A stretch of DNA of 64,000 nt from positions 248,001 to 312,000 of the forward strand of contig NZ_FOPH01000002.1 in NCBI RefSeq assembly GCF_900113415.1, written 5' to 3'. This DNA is from Oribacterium sp. WCC10. GTDB taxonomy: Bacteria; Bacillota; Clostridia; Lachnospirales; Lachnospiraceae. A model generated the notes under the pieces. It saw only the letters and a program-made list of their open reading frames with translations, was not told where the DNA came from and did not search any database. Position numbers and translations under genes: made by a program. Of this stretch, positions 61,592-64,000 are shown piece after piece. The first letter of the stretch is position 1. Each line of letters starts with the position of its first letter.

Positions 61592-61677
61592 AAAAAAGTC
61601 TCGTTCAAAAGTGATATGTACCCTGTTTAATGGACAACCAGTAAGGCGGGTACATATCAAAGAACGAGGCTTTTTTG
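61592..61677. terminator. Long bidirectional hairpin terminator
   Basis: AAAAAAGTCTCGTTC pairs with GAACGAGGCTTTTTT, and the inner GATATGTACCC with GGGTACATATC, around a ~30-base loop. It can terminate both the DHHW gene and the leftward M3 peptidase gene. The loop-side sequence TGTACCCTGTTTAATGGACA resembles ends of IS3-like elements, an unproven similarity. Confidence 0.7.
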
Positions 61678-61764
61678 TATTAGAAAGGTGTTATTATAAC
61701 GAGTATTTAGCTATATTCGATTTGAGTCTTACATATTAAAAGCATGTCAATAGTCTGAATCGGA

Positions 61765-63435
61765 TCAAAACTTCTCATCAAGCTTCCTTACGATATATCT
61801 GAGACATCCATCCTCAAATACATTATCGAGACCGGCTTTTTTCATGAGACCGTTATAGAAGTCTGAAGCAGAGAGCTTGCAGAGCTTTAGGTAGCTGTTC
61901 CAGGCCTCACGATAGTCCTTGTCCATGCGGACCTTGTACTGGAGAGCATTGGCACCTGCGATACAGTAATCGATATAGTAAAGCGGACTATCGTAGATGT
62001 GGTGCTGACGCTGCCAGTAGCCGCCATTCTCAAAGTAGTCATTACCTGTGTAATCAAGATGAGGTTTGTACTGACGCTCAAGGTCTCTCCAGACTTCATT
62101 TCTTGCCTTTGGTGAAAGACCGGGGTCGCTGTACATGATATCCTGGAACTCGTCCACCATGGTTCCGTAAGGGATAAACATGACAGAATCCATGAAATGC
62201 ATCTTTATATAGTCATCGGAACGCTTACCGAAGATGAGTGGCATCCATGGCTCAGTGAAGAATTCCATGGACATGGAGTGGGTTTCGGCAATCTCCATGG
62301 TGATGTCATTGTGCTCGATGATTGGATCGTCGGCTGTGATGTATCCCTGGAATGCGTGCCCGCACTCATGAGTGATGACATCTGCATCTCCTGAGGTTCC
62401 GTTGAAGTTTGCAAACACAAATGGCGCCGAATAGTCGGGAATCATGGTCATATAGCCACCGGTTTTCTTATTCTTTCGTCCTAAAACATCAAAAAGCTCA
62501 GAATCACACATGAAGTTGATGAATCGTCCGGTTTCCGGTGAAAGTTCGTTATACATTTTTCTTCCTGCGGCCAGAATCTGCTCCGGTGTACCGACGGGAG
62601 AAGGATTACCGTTTGTGAAGTAGACACCCTCGTCTATGTAACTGAGTTTTTCAAGACCGAGCTCACGTCTTCTGATATCATGAAGCTTTTCTGCGAAAGG
62701 AACGAAATCATTCTTGACCTGCTTTCTGAATTCCTGAATATCAGAACGTGAGAAACTGTTTCTGTTCATGCGGGCATAGCCAAGAGGAAGGTAGTTTTTT
62801 TGCCCCATAAGTTCGCTCTGCTTTGTCCGGTTTTTAACAAGTTTGTCATAGAAGTCGTCAAGTTCTTCCTGATGAGCCACGAAGAATTCACTGAACTTGT
62901 CCCAGGCTTCTTTTCTGATACTTCTGTCCTGATGATGAAGATATGGATTCATGAGGCTTAAGTTAAGTTCTTCGCCTTTCCAGTTTATCCGTGCGTTTGC
63001 CAGGAGCTTGTTGTAGCCGGTTTGGAGTTTGTTTTCCTCCTGCATGAGAGGTATGAGCTTATCATCAACAGATTTCATGGCAAGTTCAATATTCTTGAAG
63101 GCAACCTTTCCGATTTTCTCTTCGAGATAAGGTCTGAATGGGGAGTTATAGAACTTCTTGCGATATGAGACCACCAGATTCTGGAATACGGGCATGTTTT
63201 CGTCGAAGTACTCCTGCTCTGCGAGAAGCTTATCGTCAGACATATCTATATCTGAACGTATCATGGCGATCTGTGATTCAGTCATCACGTGATTATACAT
63301 GAGATAGAATTCCTGATGGATTCTGAACTGTTCTTCTCCACTTTCGGCTTTCTCGAAACGATCTTCCAGATCTTTGAAATCCTGAGAGAGTTTCTTGAAA
63401 TCTATGCGCTCGTAAGGCATCTCTGAAAATTTCAT
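61765..63435 (-). CDS. pepF: M3-family oligoendopeptidase
   Basis: 556 residues. The zinc-binding THECGHAFQGYIT (HExxH) and downstream EIAETHSMSMEFF glutamate are present, with GYMTMIPDYSAPFVFANFNG in the substrate channel. The fold is that of M3 peptidases related to PepF, which cut peptides of about 5-20 residues in the cytoplasm. No signal peptide. The start has AAAGGAGGAT upstream. An inverted repeat AACGTCAC/GTGACGTT (63453-63495) lies in its leader. It stands alone. Confidence 0.9.
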   Translation of the reverse strand: MKFSEMPYERIDFKKLSQDFKDLEDRFEKAESGEEQFRIHQEFYLMYNHVMTESQIAMIRSDIDMSDDKLLAEQEYFDENMPVFQNLVVSYRKKFYNSPFRPYLEEKIGKVAFKNIELAMKSVDDKLIPLMQEENKLQTGYNKLLANARINWKGEELNLSLMNPYLHHQDRSIRKEAWDKFSEFFVAHQEELDDFYDKLVKNRTKQSELMGQKNYLPLGYARMNRNSFSRSDIQEFRKQVKNDFVPFAEKLHDIRRRELGLEKLSYIDEGVYFTNGNPSPVGTPEQILAAGRKMYNELSPETGRFINFMCDSELFDVLGRKNKKTGGYMTMIPDYSAPFVFANFNGTSGDADVITHECGHAFQGYITADDPIIEHNDITMEIAETHSMSMEFFTEPWMPLIFGKRSDDYIKMHFMDSVMFIPYGTMVDEFQDIMYSDPGLSPKARNEVWRDLERQYKPHLDYTGNDYFENGGYWQRQHHIYDSPLYYIDYCIAGANALQYKVRMDKDYREAWNSYLKLCKLSASDFYNGLMKKAGLDNVFEDGCLRYIVRKLDEKF

Positions 63436-63452
63436 TTTATATCCTCCTTTGA

Positions 63453-63495
63453 AACGTCACACCATTGTGATTTCGCTCTGCGAAGGAGTGACGTT
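63453..63495 (-). promoter_or_regulatory. Leader hairpin of the M3 peptidase gene
   Basis: AACGTCAC (63453-63460) and GTGACGTT (63488-63495), with an inner TTTCGC/GCGAA stem. It may influence translation or mRNA stability of pepF. The rest of 63496-63759 shows only weak inverted repeats and no supported gene. Confidence 0.4.
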
Positions 63496-63759
63496 ACATG
63501 CCGGTTCTTTAGAGAACATCTGGCATGTTCTGCTGTAAAAGACAGATTATGTGAATATGCATAAAATGCCTCGTCCTTTGTGAAGTACCGGATCCGATGA
63601 AGAATCCGACACATGAACCGGTTCCTCGCGGAGCGAGATATGTATGAACCGACGTTCCCAAAGGGCGGGGCAAAATGTAGTACTATTATATATTTTTTTA
63701 TTACAAGATAAAGATATTTTTTCGTCTTATGATCAAAGAACAAAAATCAACTGTCTTTA

Positions 63760-64000
63760 TCAGGGCGAATCAGCCTGAATAGCATCAGCCTGAGGATTGG
63801 CAGAGGCTTGTGCATCGCCGGAACCCTGAACATTCATCCATGCTGCAGTTTCCGAAACCTTCTGAGCTTCCTGGGCTACTGTCGGCGTATAGTTATCGTC
63901 TGCCGATAACTGGTCAGGAGCATCAATAACATCATCATTTGCGGCTTCCTGAGAAGATGCTGCCGTCTCTACAGTTTCTGAAGACCTGGTTTCGGAAGCA
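63760..64000 (-). CDS. Secreted/low-complexity protein, C-terminal end (cut by window edge)
   Basis: An open minus-strand frame from the window end to a TGA at 63760-63762 encodes about 79 residues, rich in Ser, Ala, Glu, Gln and Asp (for example ETVETAASSQEAANDDVIDA). Such composition resembles the linkers and tails of the other exported proteins here (53019, 53888, 57725). The N-terminus and any domain lie beyond base 64000, so no function is assigned. Confidence 0.55.
   Translation of the reverse strand, partial: ASETRSSETVETAASSQEAANDDVIDAPDQLSADDNYTPTVAQEAQKVSETAAWMNVQGSGDAQASANPQADAIQADSP

Noticed and set aside
1-64000. CRISPR array, rRNA operon or complete prophage
   Set aside because: No regularly spaced direct repeats, rRNA-like sequence, or phage structural genes were seen; the island holds only fragments of mobile-element genes.

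Overview
The window looks like chromosome from an anaerobic Clostridia bacterium, most likely a Lachnospiraceae member. Supporting this are an NADH-linked [FeFe]-hydrogenase operon, a PPi-type phosphofructokinase, several multidomain cyclic-di-GMP proteins, strong AGGAGG-type ribosome sites, intergenic hairpin repeats and rich intrinsic terminators. Genus cannot be set from sequence alone. The edges cut a YhaM-like nuclease gene (left) and a secreted low-complexity protein gene (right).

1-4.05 kb is housekeeping plus signalling: YhaM, a TPR/degenerate-GGDEF protein and an RlmD-type rRNA methyltransferase. 4.3-11.3 kb is an accessory island made largely of broken genes: a C-terminally cut RepA_N replication initiator, a serine-recombinase tail, an XRE regulator with an elaborate two-way operator, a truncated DinD, a WYL regulator with isochorismatase and glyoxalase fragments, and two GNAT acetyltransferases. 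Two related structured RNA/terminator units sit at its ends (about 4.16 and 11.44 kb).

11.6-26.2 kb holds an HD-GYP protein, AlkD-like repair protein, two large EAL proteins, a cation antiporter/MgtC pair and the hydrogenase operon. 26.4-35.2 kb holds phosphofructokinase, a putative nitrosative/oxygen-stress locus (hemerythrin, DUF1858, an unknown protein, Crp/Fnr regulator), a DUF2232 membrane protein, a cytidylate-kinase-like protein, ArgC and IlvD. A rod-like, 6S-RNA-like ncRNA candidate follows at 35.3 kb.

37.1-49.3 kb is the most distinctive block: a ten-gene, same-strand amino-sugar cluster in which NanE, a ROK kinase, NagB, NagA, a PTS transporter and an RpiR regulator are interleaved with a GntP/CitM-like permease, an orphan hydantoinase/oxoprolinase, an unknown HExxH protein and a flavin oxidoreductase. 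No sialate lyase is present. It may be a catabolic route for an unusual N-acyl amino sugar or lactam.

49.5-52.8 kb is a divergent pair: an exported FMN/FAD reductase and its probable LysR regulator. 53-61.6 kb is a cell-surface block: a DUF4358-like lipoprotein, three exported SGNH hydrolases, an MBOAT acyltransferase and a DHHW protein, together resembling a polysaccharide or peptidoglycan O-acetylation system; it also holds a flavin reductase and a tRNA-Gly. An M3 oligoendopeptidase closes the window.
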